Positions 36,595 to 44,750 of a stretch of DNA of 64,000 bases are shown in pieces. The notes beneath the pieces were generated by a model that saw nothing but the letters and a program-made list of their open reading frames with translations, searched no databases and had not been told where the DNA came from. Numbering within the stretch: position 1 is the first letter of the stretch; each line of letters starts with the position of its first letter. This DNA is from Demetria terragena DSM 11295. Lineage in GTDB: Bacteria > Actinomycetota > Actinomycetes > Actinomycetales > Dermatophilaceae. The stretch is from positions 2,480,001 through 2,544,000 of the forward strand of contig NZ_AQXW01000004.1 of assembly GCF_000376825.1 (NCBI RefSeq), given 5' to 3'. Both the position numbers and the translations under genes were made by a program.

Positions 36595-37305
36595 TCATCC
36601 TGCCTCGGAGGGTTCGGGGCTCTCGGCGGTTTCGCGGGGCCCGCTGACAAATCGGTAGCCGACATTGCGGACGGTGCCGATCATGGTTTCGTGCTCGGGA
36701 CCGAGCTTGGCACGCAACCGACGCACGTGAACGTCCACGGTTCGCGTACCGCCGAAGTAGTCGTAGCCCCACACTTCCTGCAGCAGTTGCGCGCGGGAGA
36801 AAACGCGTCCGGGATGCTGCGCGAGGTACTTCAGGAGCTCGAACTCCTTGTAGGTCAGGTCGAGTTGCTCCCGGTGAAGTTTGACCGAGTACGCCTCCTC
36901 GTCAATCTCCAGCCCGCCCGCGTTGATCGTGCTCGGCCCGTCGTCCTGCTCGGCTCCAGCGCGCTGGGTGGCCAACTGGATGCGCGCCTGGACTTCGGCA
37001 GGTCCGGCCGTATTGAGAACGACGTCGTCAACCTGCCACTCCCCGGTCAAGGCGACCAGCCCACCCTCGGTGAAGATTGCGAGCAGTGGCATTGAGATCC
37101 CAGTGGATCGCAGCATCCGCGACAGGCTCTTAGCGCCCACCAGATCGCGCGTCGCGTCCACGAGCACGACGTCGACCTCGGGCGGGTGTACGAGAGCGCT
37201 CGGCTCAGGTGGGAGCACCTTGACTCGGTGGGACAGCAGACCCAGCGCAGGCAGCAACTCGACACTCGCGCCGGGCGAGTCAGTGAGCAGGAGCAGCCGG
37301 GCCAT
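36595..37305 (-). CDS. glnR: GlnR-type orphan OmpR-family response regulator
   Basis: Regulator of 236 aa. A receiver-like N-terminal domain (about 1-110, with [11 protein letters not shown]) is followed by a C-terminal winged helix (about 130-225) with [47 protein letters not shown]. No cognate kinase is adjacent. Orphan GlnR proteins control nitrogen assimilation in actinomycetes and do not rely on canonical Asp phosphorylation. The GlnR assignment rests on this architecture and on linkage to mshD. TATCCT (plus 37313-37318) 7 nt before ATG suggests a leaderless transcript. Confidence 0.8.
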   Translation of the reverse strand: MARLLLLTDSPGASVELLPALGLLSHRVKVLPPEPSALVHPPEVDVVLVDATRDLVGAKSLSRMLRSTGISMPLLAIFTEGGLVALTGEWQVDDVVLNTAGPAEVQARIQLATQRAGAEQDDGPSTINAGGLEIDEEAYSVKLHREQLDLTYKEFELLKYLAQHPGRVFSRAQLLQEVWGYDYFGGTRTVDVHVRRLRAKLGPEHETMIGTVRNVGYRFVSGPRETAESPEPSEAG

Positions 37306-37401
37306 TCACCCGAGGATAGAAGGCAAAGGGGAACCTCGCGTGCGTTGTTCACCGCTAAGGGCCTTACTGTGGGCCGCGCCACATCGATTCGGGAGGTTCC
37401 C

Positions 37402-37641
37402 ATGACGACCGTGACCGTGCGCTACTGGGCTGGTGCCCGCGCTGCCGCGGGGATTGATCACGAGCGGGTCGAGGCCGATTCCGTGGTGGCTCTCCGCGAG
37501 GCCATCATGCGGGAGCACCCTGCCATGACTTCGGTGCTCGACGTGGCATCGGTGCTTATTGATGGCCGCGCCGTGCAGGGTGATGCACCACTGGCAGATG
37601 CCGAGACCGTCGAGATCTTGCCGCCCTTCGCTGGCGGATAG
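37402..37641 (+). CDS. MoaD/ThiS-family sulfur-carrier-like protein
   Basis: Ubiquitin-fold protein of 79 aa: TVTVRYWAGARAAAGIDHE, then VLIDGRAVQGDAPLADAETVEILPPFAGG. The GG C-terminus is the adenylation/thiocarboxylation site of sulfur carriers for molybdopterin or thiazole. GGGAGG (37391-37396) fixes the ATG at 37402, though the frame is open further upstream. It is divergent from glnR. No moaE or thiG is adjacent, so the pathway cannot be assigned. Confidence 0.85.
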   Translation: MTTVTVRYWAGARAAAGIDHERVEADSVVALREAIMREHPAMTSVLDVASVLIDGRAVQGDAPLADAETVEILPPFAGG

Positions 37642-37704
37642 TCGGACAGCAGGTGTCGGCTCGTCGACGAGCAGGGAACCTGCCGGACGTGGAAGGATCG
37701 CGGG

Positions 37705-38475
37705 GTGCCTGACGTCCAACAGCGAGCCCTCAGCCCGTGGTGTCTGCTGGCGACCGCACTTGCTGGCGCGGCACTGGCCGGGGCCACCTTCGCCGGTGAG
37801 GTTGCGACGGCCATGGTTCTGGCGCTCACGGGCTTGGTGGCGGCTTATGGCTGGCCCAGGATTCTAGACCTCCCCAGCCCTCGGGGAGTTCAGGCGGTCC
37901 TGGCCTTCGCCGCGGTGGCCGGTGCGGGGGCCGCGCTGATTGGGGATGGACGCGACTTGCGGTGGCTGGCCGTTGCTCTCGCCGCCACCCTGGTGGGGTC
38001 GTTCATGCACCAACTCCTGCGCAAGGACGGGCGTGCACGGCTGGTCTCCACCCTGGGTGGCACGGTGCTAGGCGCCGGTCTCATCGCGAGCGGAGCCTGT
38101 TTTATCGGGGCGAGAAACCAAGACGACGGAGCACTGCTGGCCACCGCGGCCTTGGTAGGCGTGGTCGTCTTGACTCTCGTCGACGGCCTTCTAGCGCCGC
38201 GCCGTGGCGTGGAATGGGTGCTTCCGCTCGCCGCGGGAGTGTCCTCGGCCATCTCGGCGGGAGCCATGGTGCTTGCCGACGGCCCAGTCCTGGGCGCGTT
38301 CGCCGTGTCCTTCGCGGCATGCGTGGTCGCCCACGCATGCCGTCGCCTCCTGACCGTGTCGCCGACCGCGTCGCGTGCGGTGGCTCAGGCCGCGATCGGT
38401 GCGGTAACCGTCCTCAGTGTCGGCGCCGTGCCGTATGTCGGTGCCTGGCTGGTGGAGTGGTTCACCGCGCGGTGA
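37705..38475 (+). CDS. Conserved multi-pass membrane protein
   Basis: Protein of 256 aa with about seven hydrophobic helices in Ala/Val/Leu-rich segments (for example LLATALAGAALAGATFAGEV, MVLALTGLVAAYGW, VLAFAAVAGAGAALI, ALLATAALVGVVVLTLVDGLL). No motif pointing to transport or enzyme activity. GTG has AAGGA about 7 nt upstream. It lies downstream of the MoaD/ThiS gene; similar membrane proteins accompany the glnR-mshD region in other actinobacteria, but the function is unknown. Confidence 0.72.
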   Translation: MPDVQQRALSPWCLLATALAGAALAGATFAGEVATAMVLALTGLVAAYGWPRILDLPSPRGVQAVLAFAAVAGAGAALIGDGRDLRWLAVALAATLVGSFMHQLLRKDGRARLVSTLGGTVLGAGLIASGACFIGARNQDDGALLATAALVGVVVLTLVDGLLAPRRGVEWVLPLAAGVSSAISAGAMVLADGPVLGAFAVSFAACVVAHACRRLLTVSPTASRAVAQAAIGAVTVLSVGAVPYVGAWLVEWFTAR

Positions 38476-38478
38476 ACC

Positions 38479-38976
38479 TCAGCCCGTGCGCTTGAGCTCG
38501 GCGGACATGTGGCTTTGCATCTCGTGGCCCTCGGCGGCCATGTCGAGAACCCACATCAGATTGCCGCCGACCAGGCCATACATACGCTGCGCGGCGCTGT
38601 AGTCCGAGGCGTCCGGGCTGCGGACCACGGCGTCGGTGTGGAGCTCGATCTTGGCGGGTTCGGTGGAGCCGACGTACATCTCCAACAGTCCCGTGGGGTG
38701 GGCGAGGAGGAGTTCGACGGTGTTCTCCGCGGCGGGGCGCCAGAAGCCAGACTCCGTGGCGAGAGGCTCGGTCTTTTCCCCGTCGTCGTTGAGGACCCAG
38801 GTGCGGCTCTGCCAGTTGAGATATGGCCGACCGTCATGCCAGCACTCGACCTCCTGGCCGAAGTTGGCGGACTCCATGGTCGGGTAGCCGACGACTCCGG
38901 CACCTTCCCACGTGCCAACGAGCCAGGCGAGGGGTGCGAGTTCGGGGGGCAGATTCGGATCAAGTTCGAAGGGCAC
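38479..38976 (-). CDS. Nitrobindin-like heme-binding beta-barrel protein (FABP family)
   Basis: Protein of 165 aa. PLAWLVGTWEGAGVVGYP contains the GxWxGxG motif of nitrobindins (THAP4-like barrel, formerly DUF1794), and SGFWRP, then HPTGLLEMYVG, follow in order. Family members bind ferric heme and react with peroxynitrite or nitric oxide. GTG start with TAGGCT (plus 38983-38988) 6 nt upstream, which suggests leaderless transcription starting inside the end of the preceding PPOX-like gene on the same strand. The 3' end is 3 bp from the convergent membrane-protein gene. Confidence 0.85.
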   Translation of the reverse strand: MPFELDPNLPPELAPLAWLVGTWEGAGVVGYPTMESANFGQEVECWHDGRPYLNWQSRTWVLNDDGEKTEPLATESGFWRPAAENTVELLLAHPTGLLEMYVGSTEPAKIELHTDAVVRSPDASDYSAAQRMYGLVGGNLMWVLDMAAEGHEMQSHMSAELKRTG

Positions 38977-38985
38977 GAAACCAGC

Positions 38986-39324
38986 CTAGTTTGCTTCGGT
39001 GGACGGCGGCGCGGGTGCCGGGCGATGCAGGATGGCGTGGGTGGCGACGATGTGCACATCGTCGCCGTCGACCTCCGCCGTGCCATCGACGAGAAGGGTG
39101 AGGCCGGGGGATTCGGTGGGGGGAAAGATCACCGTCACAGTGGCGTTGGCGCCGACGTTGGCCAGCGTGCCCGGACCAGGTTGGTGGACGCGCAGGCTCC
39201 CCTCCGTGGCGACCGGGGAGACCGCAATGACCTTGACGGCGCCGTCGGTCGTCGTGAGGAGATATCCGCTGCCATAGGTCGCCACCGTGCGGGCGAGGTC
39301 GTCGAGGGCCACATCGATGCTCAT
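38986..39324 (-). CDS. Pyridoxamine 5'-phosphate oxidase-like (split-barrel) protein
   Basis: Protein of 112 aa: an N-terminal helix ALDDLARTVATYGSGYLLTT, then beta strands VKVIAVSPVATEGSLRV, NATVTVIFPP, TLLVDGTAEVDGDDVHIVATHAILHRP. The split-barrel flavin fold is likely; flavin or heme binding is not certain and the size is at the small end. ATG at 39324 is preceded by TACGGT (plus 39331-39336) at 6 nt. The much longer upstream frame is rejected because it runs into the divergent YgfZ-like gene. Nine bp to the nitrobindin-like gene. Confidence 0.72.
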   Translation of the reverse strand: MSIDVALDDLARTVATYGSGYLLTTTDGAVKVIAVSPVATEGSLRVHQPGPGTLANVGANATVTVIFPPTESPGLTLLVDGTAEVDGDDVHIVATHAILHRPAPAPPSTEAN

Positions 39325-39381
39325 CTGGTCACCGTAGACCTGGAGTGCGGGGTCCGGGTGGTTGCGACGTACGCTCGTAGC
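39325..39381. promoter_or_regulatory. 57-bp divergent promoter region with two opposed -10 hexamers
   Basis: TACGGT (minus strand, plus 39331-39336) and TACGCT (plus, 39370-39375) each lie 6 nt from their start codon. Both divergent genes, the PPOX-like and YgfZ-like ones, therefore appear to be transcribed without a leader. Confidence 0.5.
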
Positions 39382-40431
39382 GTGACTGAGATTTCGGCTC
39401 CTGTGCAGCGATCGCCCTTGCTGGAACGCGCTGGCGCGGTGGCGGGCGATGGCATCGATGCTGGCGTCGCAGCCCACTACGGAGACCCGATGCGCGAACA
39501 GCGTCGATTGGTGGCGGGGGAAGCCGTGGTGGACCTGAGCCATCGCGGAGTCGTGCGCCTCAGCGGCCCAGATCGGTTGTCCTGGCTGCACTCCATCTCA
39601 ACCGCACAGTTGACAAACCTGCCGCCACTCACCTCAACGGAGACGCTGATTCTCAGCCCTAAGGGGCGTATCGAGCACGACCTCCACCTGGTCGACGATG
39701 GCGAGCATCTCTGGGTCACGGTCGAGCCGGGGACTGCTCCGGCGCTGACGGCGTGGTTGAACTCGATGAAGTTCATGCTGCGCGTCGAGATCGTTGACGT
39801 GAGCGAGACCTATGCCGTGGTCGGTGAACCTGTGGTTCATGAATGGACGACCGAAGACGCGCCGGCCGTCATGGCCTGGGTCGATCAGTGGCCACGACTC
39901 GGCGAAGACTCCGTGTCCTACAGCGGTACGGGCGCCCACCCCGCTGAAGGTCGAGCCTGGCGCGAAGTCATCGTGCCGCGCGAAGAACTTCTCGCCTACG
40001 TTGGTGAGCGGGCCCTCTCGGGTACCTGGGCTGCCGAGGCGGAGCGAGTGGCCGCCTGGCGTCCCCGACTTGGCGTTGACACCGACCACAAGAGCATTGC
40101 GCACGAACTCGATTGGCTGCGTACGGCCGTTCACTTGCACAAGGGTTGCTATCGCGGGCAGGAGACCATTGCGCGCGTGCACAACCTGGGTCGACCGCCG
40201 CGGCGACTGGTGTTCCTGCATCTCGACGGCTCGGGGCACGCGCTTCCAGAGCCGGGTGCCTCGATTGAAGTTCCGGGACAGCCACGCCCGGTCGGGCAGC
40301 TCACCTCGGTCGCACGTCACTACGTCGATGGGCCGATCGGTTTGGCTGTGATCAAGCGCAATACCCCTACCGACATTGATCTTTCGGTGGGCGGAATCTC
40401 CGCTGCACAGACGGTCGTCGTCGAGCCGTAG
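39382..40431 (+). CDS. ygfZ: YgfZ/GcvT-domain folate-binding protein (Fe-S cluster repair)
   Basis: Protein of 349 aa with a GcvT-like fold. GVVRLSGPDRLSWLHSISTAQ is the conserved N-terminal segment, and HKGCYRGQETIARVHNLGRPPRRL includes the YgfZ signature K-G-C-Y-x-G-Q-E with the functionally important Cys. E. coli YgfZ uses tetrahydrofolate to assist maturation or repair of some Fe-S enzymes; the same role here is inference from the family. GTG at 39382 is preferred to the long open upstream frame: the conserved part begins just after it and TACGCT lies 6 nt before it. Confidence 0.88.
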   Translation: MTEISAPVQRSPLLERAGAVAGDGIDAGVAAHYGDPMREQRRLVAGEAVVDLSHRGVVRLSGPDRLSWLHSISTAQLTNLPPLTSTETLILSPKGRIEHDLHLVDDGEHLWVTVEPGTAPALTAWLNSMKFMLRVEIVDVSETYAVVGEPVVHEWTTEDAPAVMAWVDQWPRLGEDSVSYSGTGAHPAEGRAWREVIVPREELLAYVGERALSGTWAAEAERVAAWRPRLGVDTDHKSIAHELDWLRTAVHLHKGCYRGQETIARVHNLGRPPRRLVFLHLDGSGHALPEPGASIEVPGQPRPVGQLTSVARHYVDGPIGLAVIKRNTPTDIDLSVGGISAAQTVVVEP

Positions 40432-40473
40432 AGCTCCTCCCAGGAGCGTGTGATCAGGCTCACGCTGCCCTCG

Positions 40474-40500
40474 GCTTGCAATTTGCTAACTACAGCAAGC
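40474..40500 (+). promoter_or_regulatory. Nested inverted repeats (likely operator) overlapping the XRE-gene promoter
   Basis: TTGCAA (40476-40481) and CATGAT (40500-40505) form a plausible -35/-10 with an 18-bp spacer. Between them are TTGCT (40483-40487) and AGCAA (40494-40498), and around these GCTTGC (40474-40479) and GCAAGC (40495-40500). An operator at this place would block RNA polymerase; autoregulation by the XRE protein is inference. Confidence 0.5.
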
Positions 40501-40511
40501 ATGATGGGGGC

Positions 40512-40871
40512 ATGAGTTCGCGACTACCCGTACCGGAGCTGCCCGACCTGGGCGCATACCTTCGCGAGCAGCGCCAGTCCGCTCAGTTGTCCTTGCGCCA
40601 ACTGGCCGACCGTACGGGCATCAGCAACCCCTATCTCTCCCAGATCGAGCGTGGACTCAAGAAGCCGAGCGCAGAGATTCTGCAGTCTCTTGCGAAGGGT
40701 CTGCAGATCTCAGCGGAACAGCTCTACGTCCACGCTGGCTTCCTCGATGCCGACACACAGCCGGTCACCCCGGATGTGCGAGTCGCAATCAACGCCGACT
40801 CGAGACTGACGCCGAAGCAGCGCAAGGTGCTGCTGGACGTCTACGCCTCACTCGTCGGTGACAACGACTGA
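40512..40871 (+). CDS. XRE-family transcriptional regulator upstream of the HbhA-like gene
   Basis: Protein of 119 aa. Residues about 12-70 are an HTH_3 domain (LGAYLREQRQSAQLSLRQLADRTGISNPYLSQIERGLKKPSAEILQSLAKGLQ, reading across it). The C-terminus TPKQRKVLLDVYASLVGDND is typical of the Rv0474-type regulators found directly before hbhA in mycobacteria. ATG at 40512 is chosen; CATGAT ends 6 nt upstream, so the transcript may lack a leader. The HbhA-like gene starts 46 bp later and is probably in the same operon. Confidence 0.88.
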   Translation: MSSRLPVPELPDLGAYLREQRQSAQLSLRQLADRTGISNPYLSQIERGLKKPSAEILQSLAKGLQISAEQLYVHAGFLDADTQPVTPDVRVAINADSRLTPKQRKVLLDVYASLVGDND

Positions 40872-40917
40872 TCACCCGATCAACCAGACCTCGTACGACT
40901 ACATGAAAGGCATTGCC

Positions 40918-41721
40918 ATGAGCACGCTTCAGGACATCCGCAAGAACGTCATCTACCCCACCCCGTTCTACGCATGGGTTGGCTTGGTCGACAAGGCTGT
41001 TGACCAGGTTCGCGTCGCCACCGATGAGGCCAGCAAGAAGGTTGGCGAACTGCGCGAGCAGCTCAGCGCCGAGTCCATCGTCGGCCGCACCCAAGAGGTT
41101 GCGACCGAGCGTGTAGAGCGCGTTCAGCAGCTTCCGAAGCGCGTTGAGGAGTCGAGCAAGGCCGCTTTCGCCCAGGCAGAGCAGTCCTACGCCGGCCTCA
41201 GCAAGCGCGGCGCGGCCGTAATCGCCGAGCTGCGCAAGCAGCAGGACGCCCAGGCCCAGCAGGTCATCAACCAGGGCAAGGCATCAGCTGCCTCGGCTCG
41301 TAAGGTCGCCGAAGACGCTCAGGCGCTCGCCGCCAAGGCCGTGCTGACGGGTCGTAAGGAAGCCGCCAAGCAGGTGGAGGCCGTCGCCGGCACCGTCGAG
41401 ACCGCCGCCGACAAGCTCGGTGACGAGGCGCGTACCGAGGTTCGCTCCACCGCCGCTCGGGTCGGCTCGGTCGACAAGGCCACGCCGAAGGCAAAGCCCG
41501 CCGCGAAGAAGCCGGCCGTCAAGAAGCCCGCTGCGAAGAAGGCCCCGGCCAAGCGCCCAGCCGCCAAGCCGGCCGCTAAGAAGACCGCGCCCAAGACGGC
41601 AGCGGCCAAGTCGTCCGCGCCGAAGACCACCGCTCCGAAGACCACCGAGGTGAAGTCCACCGCGCCGAAGGCGACCGAGGCGAAGACCACCGAGGCGAAG
41701 ACCACGAGCCCCAAGGCCTGA
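40918..41721 (+). CDS. hbhA: HbhA-like heparin-binding / histone-H1-like lysine-rich protein
   Basis: Protein of 267 aa. The N-terminal part (about 1-170) is helical and coiled-coil-prone: YPTPFYAWVGLVDKAVDQVR, then repeated charged heptads. The C-terminal about 90 residues are low-complexity Lys/Ala/Pro repeats (AKKPA, KKPAAKKAPAKR) that become Thr/Lys/Glu-rich (APKTT, EAKTT) at the end. This matches mycobacterial HBHA, which binds heparan sulphate at the cell surface and localises to lipid inclusions; the tail also resembles histone-H1-like DNA-binding tails. No signal peptide. ATG at 40918 has AAAGG upstream; the frame is open from 40858. Surface adhesion versus nucleoid binding cannot be decided from sequence. 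Confidence 0.82.
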   Translation: MSTLQDIRKNVIYPTPFYAWVGLVDKAVDQVRVATDEASKKVGELREQLSAESIVGRTQEVATERVERVQQLPKRVEESSKAAFAQAEQSYAGLSKRGAAVIAELRKQQDAQAQQVINQGKASAASARKVAEDAQALAAKAVLTGRKEAAKQVEAVAGTVETAADKLGDEARTEVRSTAARVGSVDKATPKAKPAAKKPAVKKPAAKKAPAKRPAAKPAAKKTAPKTAAAKSSAPKTTAPKTTEVKSTAPKATEAKTTEAKTTSPKA

Positions 41722-41738
41722 TCGTTCGACCATGATCA

Positions 41739-41771
41739 TGCGGCGCGTCTCCCATTGGGGGGCGCGCCGCA
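41739..41771 (+). terminator. GC-rich hairpin after the HbhA-like gene
   Basis: TGCGGCGCG (41739-41747) pairs with CGCGCCGCA (41763-41771) around a 15-nt loop, 18 bp after the stop. There is no U-run, so it may act as a weak terminator or a 3'-end protector. Confidence 0.5.
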
Positions 41772-41832
41772 GTCATGGGTGTGCCTACCTACGCTGGGGC
41801 CGACCGGGCCCACCACGACGAAGGACATCAGA

Positions 41833-42144
41833 GTGCTCACCCCCGACCAGATCCCCGATCTGCGGCGCGCCACCGCGCGAGACCAGGACGGCCACCGATT
41901 CGGGCGCGTGGTCGAGGTTTTCGTCGATGACGACTCCGACCAGGTGACCTGGGTGACGGTGTCGACCGGGCTCTTTGGCACGTCGCATTCGTTCGTGCCC
42001 GTCAAGGATGCCGACTTGGCCGATGGTGACCTCGTGGTCCCGTTCGGTCAAAACCTGGTCAAGAACTCACCCTCCGTCGATGCCGAAGACCATCTCGATG
42101 CCGATCACGAACAGCGTCTGTATGTCCACTACGGCCTCGCCTAG
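41833..42144 (+). CDS. PRC-barrel domain protein
   Basis: Protein of 103 aa: LRRATARDQDGHRFGRVVEVFVDDDSDQVTWVTV is the PRC-barrel beta segment, continuing into SHSFVPVKDADLADGDLVVPF. It ends in HEQRLYVHYGLA. PRC barrels occur in RimM and in stress-associated or photosynthetic proteins and usually mediate protein-RNA or protein-protein contacts. GTG has AAGGA 7 nt upstream, favoured over the longer frame from 41755. It follows hbhA beyond a hairpin and has its own ribosome site. Confidence 0.82.
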   Translation: MLTPDQIPDLRRATARDQDGHRFGRVVEVFVDDDSDQVTWVTVSTGLFGTSHSFVPVKDADLADGDLVVPFGQNLVKNSPSVDAEDHLDADHEQRLYVHYGLA

Positions 42145-42167
42145 GGTCTGACCTACCCTCGGACACT

Positions 42168-43154
42168 GTGACTACCTCACGTGCTGCCCTGTCCGATGCT
42201 CCCGTTCTTGCCTGCGTGGAGCGCTCCGGTTTCGTCGAATCCGTTCATCGCGCCGTAGCGGTCGAGGTGGACCAAGACGGTGCGGTGACTCAGGCCTACG
42301 GCGCCGTCGACGCTCCGCACTTTCCGCGCTCGTCCAATAAACCCATGCAAGCCCTCGGTATGGTCCGTGCCGGACTCGACCTACCACCCGACCTGCTCGC
42401 GCTCGGGTGCGCCAGCCACTCAGGTGAGGACATTCATCTTGACGGTGTGCGCCGCATCCTGGCCGGCGTTGGTCTGAGCGAGTCCGACCTGCAGAACACC
42501 CCTGACCTTCCGTATGACGACGTCGAACGGCGGGCGTGGCTCCGCGCTGGATCTGCCGAGAGCTCCATCGCACAGAACTGTTCCGGCAAGCACGCCGCCA
42601 TGCTGGCGACCTGCGTGGCGAATGACTGGGACCGCAGCACGTACCTGGACCAGGCGCATCCCCTGCAGCGCGCCATTGCCGACAGCCTTGCGGATCTGGC
42701 GGGCGAACCGATCTCAGCGACCGGTGTCGACGGATGCGGCGCCCCGGTCATGGCGATCAGTCTGGCTGGGCTCGCGCGCGCGTTCGGACGGATCGCCTCC
42801 GCAGCCCCTGCAACGCCAGAAGGCTTGGTACGAGGCGCCATTCGGTCCCACCCTGAGATGCTCGGCGGGTCGCGGCGCGATGTCACGGCGCTCATCCGCG
42901 GAGTGGATGGGTTGATTGCCAAAGATGGCGCGGAAGCGGTTTATGCGGTCGGTTTGTCCGATGGTCGAGGGTTTGCCCTCAAGGTGGCCGATGGTGCGCA
43001 GCGAGCGCGTACGCCCATCATGGCCGCGTTGCTTCGCCGGGGTGGTGTCGAGGCTCCGGTACTCGAGGAACTCGCGGACGTGCCGATTCTTGGGCACGGC
43101 AAGGTCGTCGGGCAGGTTGTCGCTCACTTGCCTGACGCTGCGCCAGAGCGCTGA
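42168..43154 (+). CDS. Asparaginase, type II-like (PF06089 family)
   Basis: Protein of 328 aa of the actinobacterial/rhizobial asparaginase family, which is unrelated to E. coli AnsA/B. Conserved segments: VERSGFVESVHRAVAVEVD, PRSSNKPMQALGMV, LGCASHSGEDIHLDGVRRIL, NCSGKHAAMLATC, VDGCGAPVMAISLAGLARAF. These are the Ser/Lys/Cys-rich active-site motifs of the family; the reaction is L-asparagine to L-aspartate plus ammonia. The GTG start follows TACCCT (42154-42159) by 8 nt. The dtd gene begins 4 bp after the stop, and the two look co-transcribed. Confidence 0.88.
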   Translation: MTTSRAALSDAPVLACVERSGFVESVHRAVAVEVDQDGAVTQAYGAVDAPHFPRSSNKPMQALGMVRAGLDLPPDLLALGCASHSGEDIHLDGVRRILAGVGLSESDLQNTPDLPYDDVERRAWLRAGSAESSIAQNCSGKHAAMLATCVANDWDRSTYLDQAHPLQRAIADSLADLAGEPISATGVDGCGAPVMAISLAGLARAFGRIASAAPATPEGLVRGAIRSHPEMLGGSRRDVTALIRGVDGLIAKDGAEAVYAVGLSDGRGFALKVADGAQRARTPIMAALLRRGGVEAPVLEELADVPILGHGKVVGQVVAHLPDAAPER

Positions 43155-43157
43155 TCG

Positions 43158-43583
43158 ATGCGAGCGGTCCTTCAGCGCGCAACCCGGGCCAGTGTGACGG
43201 TCGAAGGCGAGGTCGTCGGCCGTATTGACCGGCCAGGGCTCGTAGCGCTCGTGGCGGCGACCCACGACGATGGTCCCGATCAGGTGGCGCGGATGGCACG
43301 AAAGATCAGCGAGCAGCGCATCCTTCGCGATGAACGATCTGTCCTCGATGAGGCTGCCCCGGTGTTGGTGATCTCGCAGTTCACCTTGTACGGCGACACC
43401 CGCAAAGGTCGACGTCCGTCCTGGTCCGCCGCGGCGCCTGGCGCAATAGCCGAACCACTGGTGGATGCCGTGGTGGAAGCGTTGCGCGCCATGGGAATAG
43501 AGGTCGCCACCGGTCGGTTCGGGGCGATGATGTCGGTCGAGTTGGTGAACGACGGACCCTTCACCGTGATCGTGGACGTCTAG
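43158..43583 (+). CDS. dtd: D-aminoacyl-tRNA deacylase
   Basis: Proofreading enzyme of 141 aa that removes D-amino acids from tRNA. It starts [15 protein letters not shown], has [19 protein letters not shown] (the SQFTLY catalytic region) and ends [15 protein letters not shown] with the Gly-Pro pocket motif in NDGP. Size matches the family. It is preceded by the asparaginase gene and followed after 21 bp by the DUF2516 gene, which has its own -10. Confidence 0.95.
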   Translation: MRAVLQRATRASVTVEGEVVGRIDRPGLVALVAATHDDGPDQVARMARKISEQRILRDERSVLDEAAPVLVISQFTLYGDTRKGRRPSWSAAAPGAIAEPLVDAVVEALRAMGIEVATGRFGAMMSVELVNDGPFTVIVDV

Positions 43584-43604
43584 CACCGCATTACGCTGGG
43601 CATC

Positions 43605-43925
43605 ATGGACGCCTTCTTCAAGGTCCAGGGCGGCATCGCGCTCATCCTGAGTATCGGGGTTATCGCGGTTGTGCTCGTGGCCTTTCTCGACTCCCTGCGC
43701 CACCGGGTGGATGCCTTTCCCGCCGCGGGCAAACTCACCAAGCCCATCTGGTGCGGCATCCTCGGTGTTGGAGTGTTGCTCTCGCTGTTGACCTTCGGGA
43801 ATCCGCTCAACATCTTCACCTTGCTGGTCGTTGTGGCCTCCGCGGTCTACCTCGCAGACGTGCGTCCAGCGCTGCAGCGGGTCGTTGGTGGCGGTCGGTC
43901 GAATGGCCCGTACGGCCCGTGGTGA
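43605..43925 (+). CDS. DUF2516 family membrane protein
   Basis: Protein of 106 aa with three hydrophobic helices (ALILSIGVIAVVLVAFLDSL, IWCGILGVGVLLSLLTF, NIFTLLVVVASAVYLADV) and a short Gly/Arg tail ending PYGPW. DUF2516 proteins lie near hbhA in mycobacteria (Rv0476), which agrees with the neighbourhood here. TACGCT (43592-43597) is 7 nt before ATG. The stop overlaps the GTG of the next gene (GTGA). Function unknown. Confidence 0.85.
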   Translation: MDAFFKVQGGIALILSIGVIAVVLVAFLDSLRHRVDAFPAAGKLTKPIWCGILGVGVLLSLLTFGNPLNIFTLLVVVASAVYLADVRPALQRVVGGGRSNGPYGPW

Positions 43926-44749
43926 CCGCACGCCCTACGTCCCGTACCTCGCTCCTCGCGACCCGTCAGGGTGGGATTGAATACCTCCTCACGGGATCCG
44001 GCTCGCCGGCCACCGTTTTCGCCCACGGTCTGGCCGGTTCGATTGACACGACGCGCCCATTCGGTGGCGGCGTGCCCGGGACCAAGGCTTTTTTCCATTT
44101 CCGCGGACACGGCGCATCAGCCTCTCCCGAAACGGATTGGACCTACACGGCGCTCGCGGGCGAACTCGACGCCGTGGCACGGCATGTGGGGGCGACTCGG
44201 GCGCTCGGGGTCAGTATGGGCGCCGGGGCGATTTGTCGTTTGCTCGAGGATGACCCCGATCGTTTTGAGCGCATCGTTCTGGTGATTCCGGCGGTGCTTG
44301 ACTCACCGCGGAAGGACGCCGCGATGCAGCGCATGAGGCACCTAGCCCAGCTCGCCGAGGAACGTGATGTCGACGCGGTCCAGGAGGCACTCCTGCGTGA
44401 CCAGCCGAGCGGGGTGCGCACGCGGCCCGACGTGGTGGCGTGGTGCCAGCGGCAGGCGCAAGTGGTGGTCGCGACCGACGTACGCCGCGCGCTGCGAACC
44501 ATTCCGCGCGCGACGTCAATGTCGGACCGCACTGCCTTGCAACGGGTCTCGGCACCCATTCTCGTGATTGCCCAGGAAGCTGACCCGGGGCATCCGGTGT
44601 CGGTGGCCCACGAGATCGGAGCACAGGCCCCGCACGCCCGCGTCGAGATTCTGCCGCCGGGCGGAGTTCTCTGGGAGCACCGCGACCGGGTACGTCGTCT
44701 CATCGGCGAGTTCCTGGATCCAGCTGACACGGGCGTAGACAAGGATTGA
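43922..44749 (+). CDS. Alpha/beta-hydrolase fold protein
   Basis: Predicted hydrolase of 275 aa. VFAHGLAGSID is the oxyanion region, then FFHFRGHGAS, and the nucleophile elbow is LGVSMGAGAICRLLE (GxSxG). VSAPILVIAQEADPGHP carries an Asp candidate and the late PPGGVLWEHRD a His candidate. Substrate unknown. GTG at 43922 overlaps the DUF2516 stop by 4 bp, and an in-frame GTG at 43919 is one codon earlier. manA starts 1 bp after the stop, so three genes (DUF2516, hydrolase, manA) appear to form one unit. Confidence 0.83.
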   Translation: MTARPTSRTSLLATRQGGIEYLLTGSGSPATVFAHGLAGSIDTTRPFGGGVPGTKAFFHFRGHGASASPETDWTYTALAGELDAVARHVGATRALGVSMGAGAICRLLEDDPDRFERIVLVIPAVLDSPRKDAAMQRMRHLAQLAEERDVDAVQEALLRDQPSGVRTRPDVVAWCQRQAQVVVATDVRRALRTIPRATSMSDRTALQRVSAPILVIAQEADPGHPVSVAHEIGAQAPHARVEILPPGGVLWEHRDRVRRLIGEFLDPADTGVDKD

Positions 44750-44750
44750 T

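Noticed and set aside
38509-39381. Long N-terminal extension of the YgfZ-like gene
   Set aside because: It is antisense to the nitrobindin-like and PPOX-like genes, and the conserved YgfZ domain starts only after 39382.
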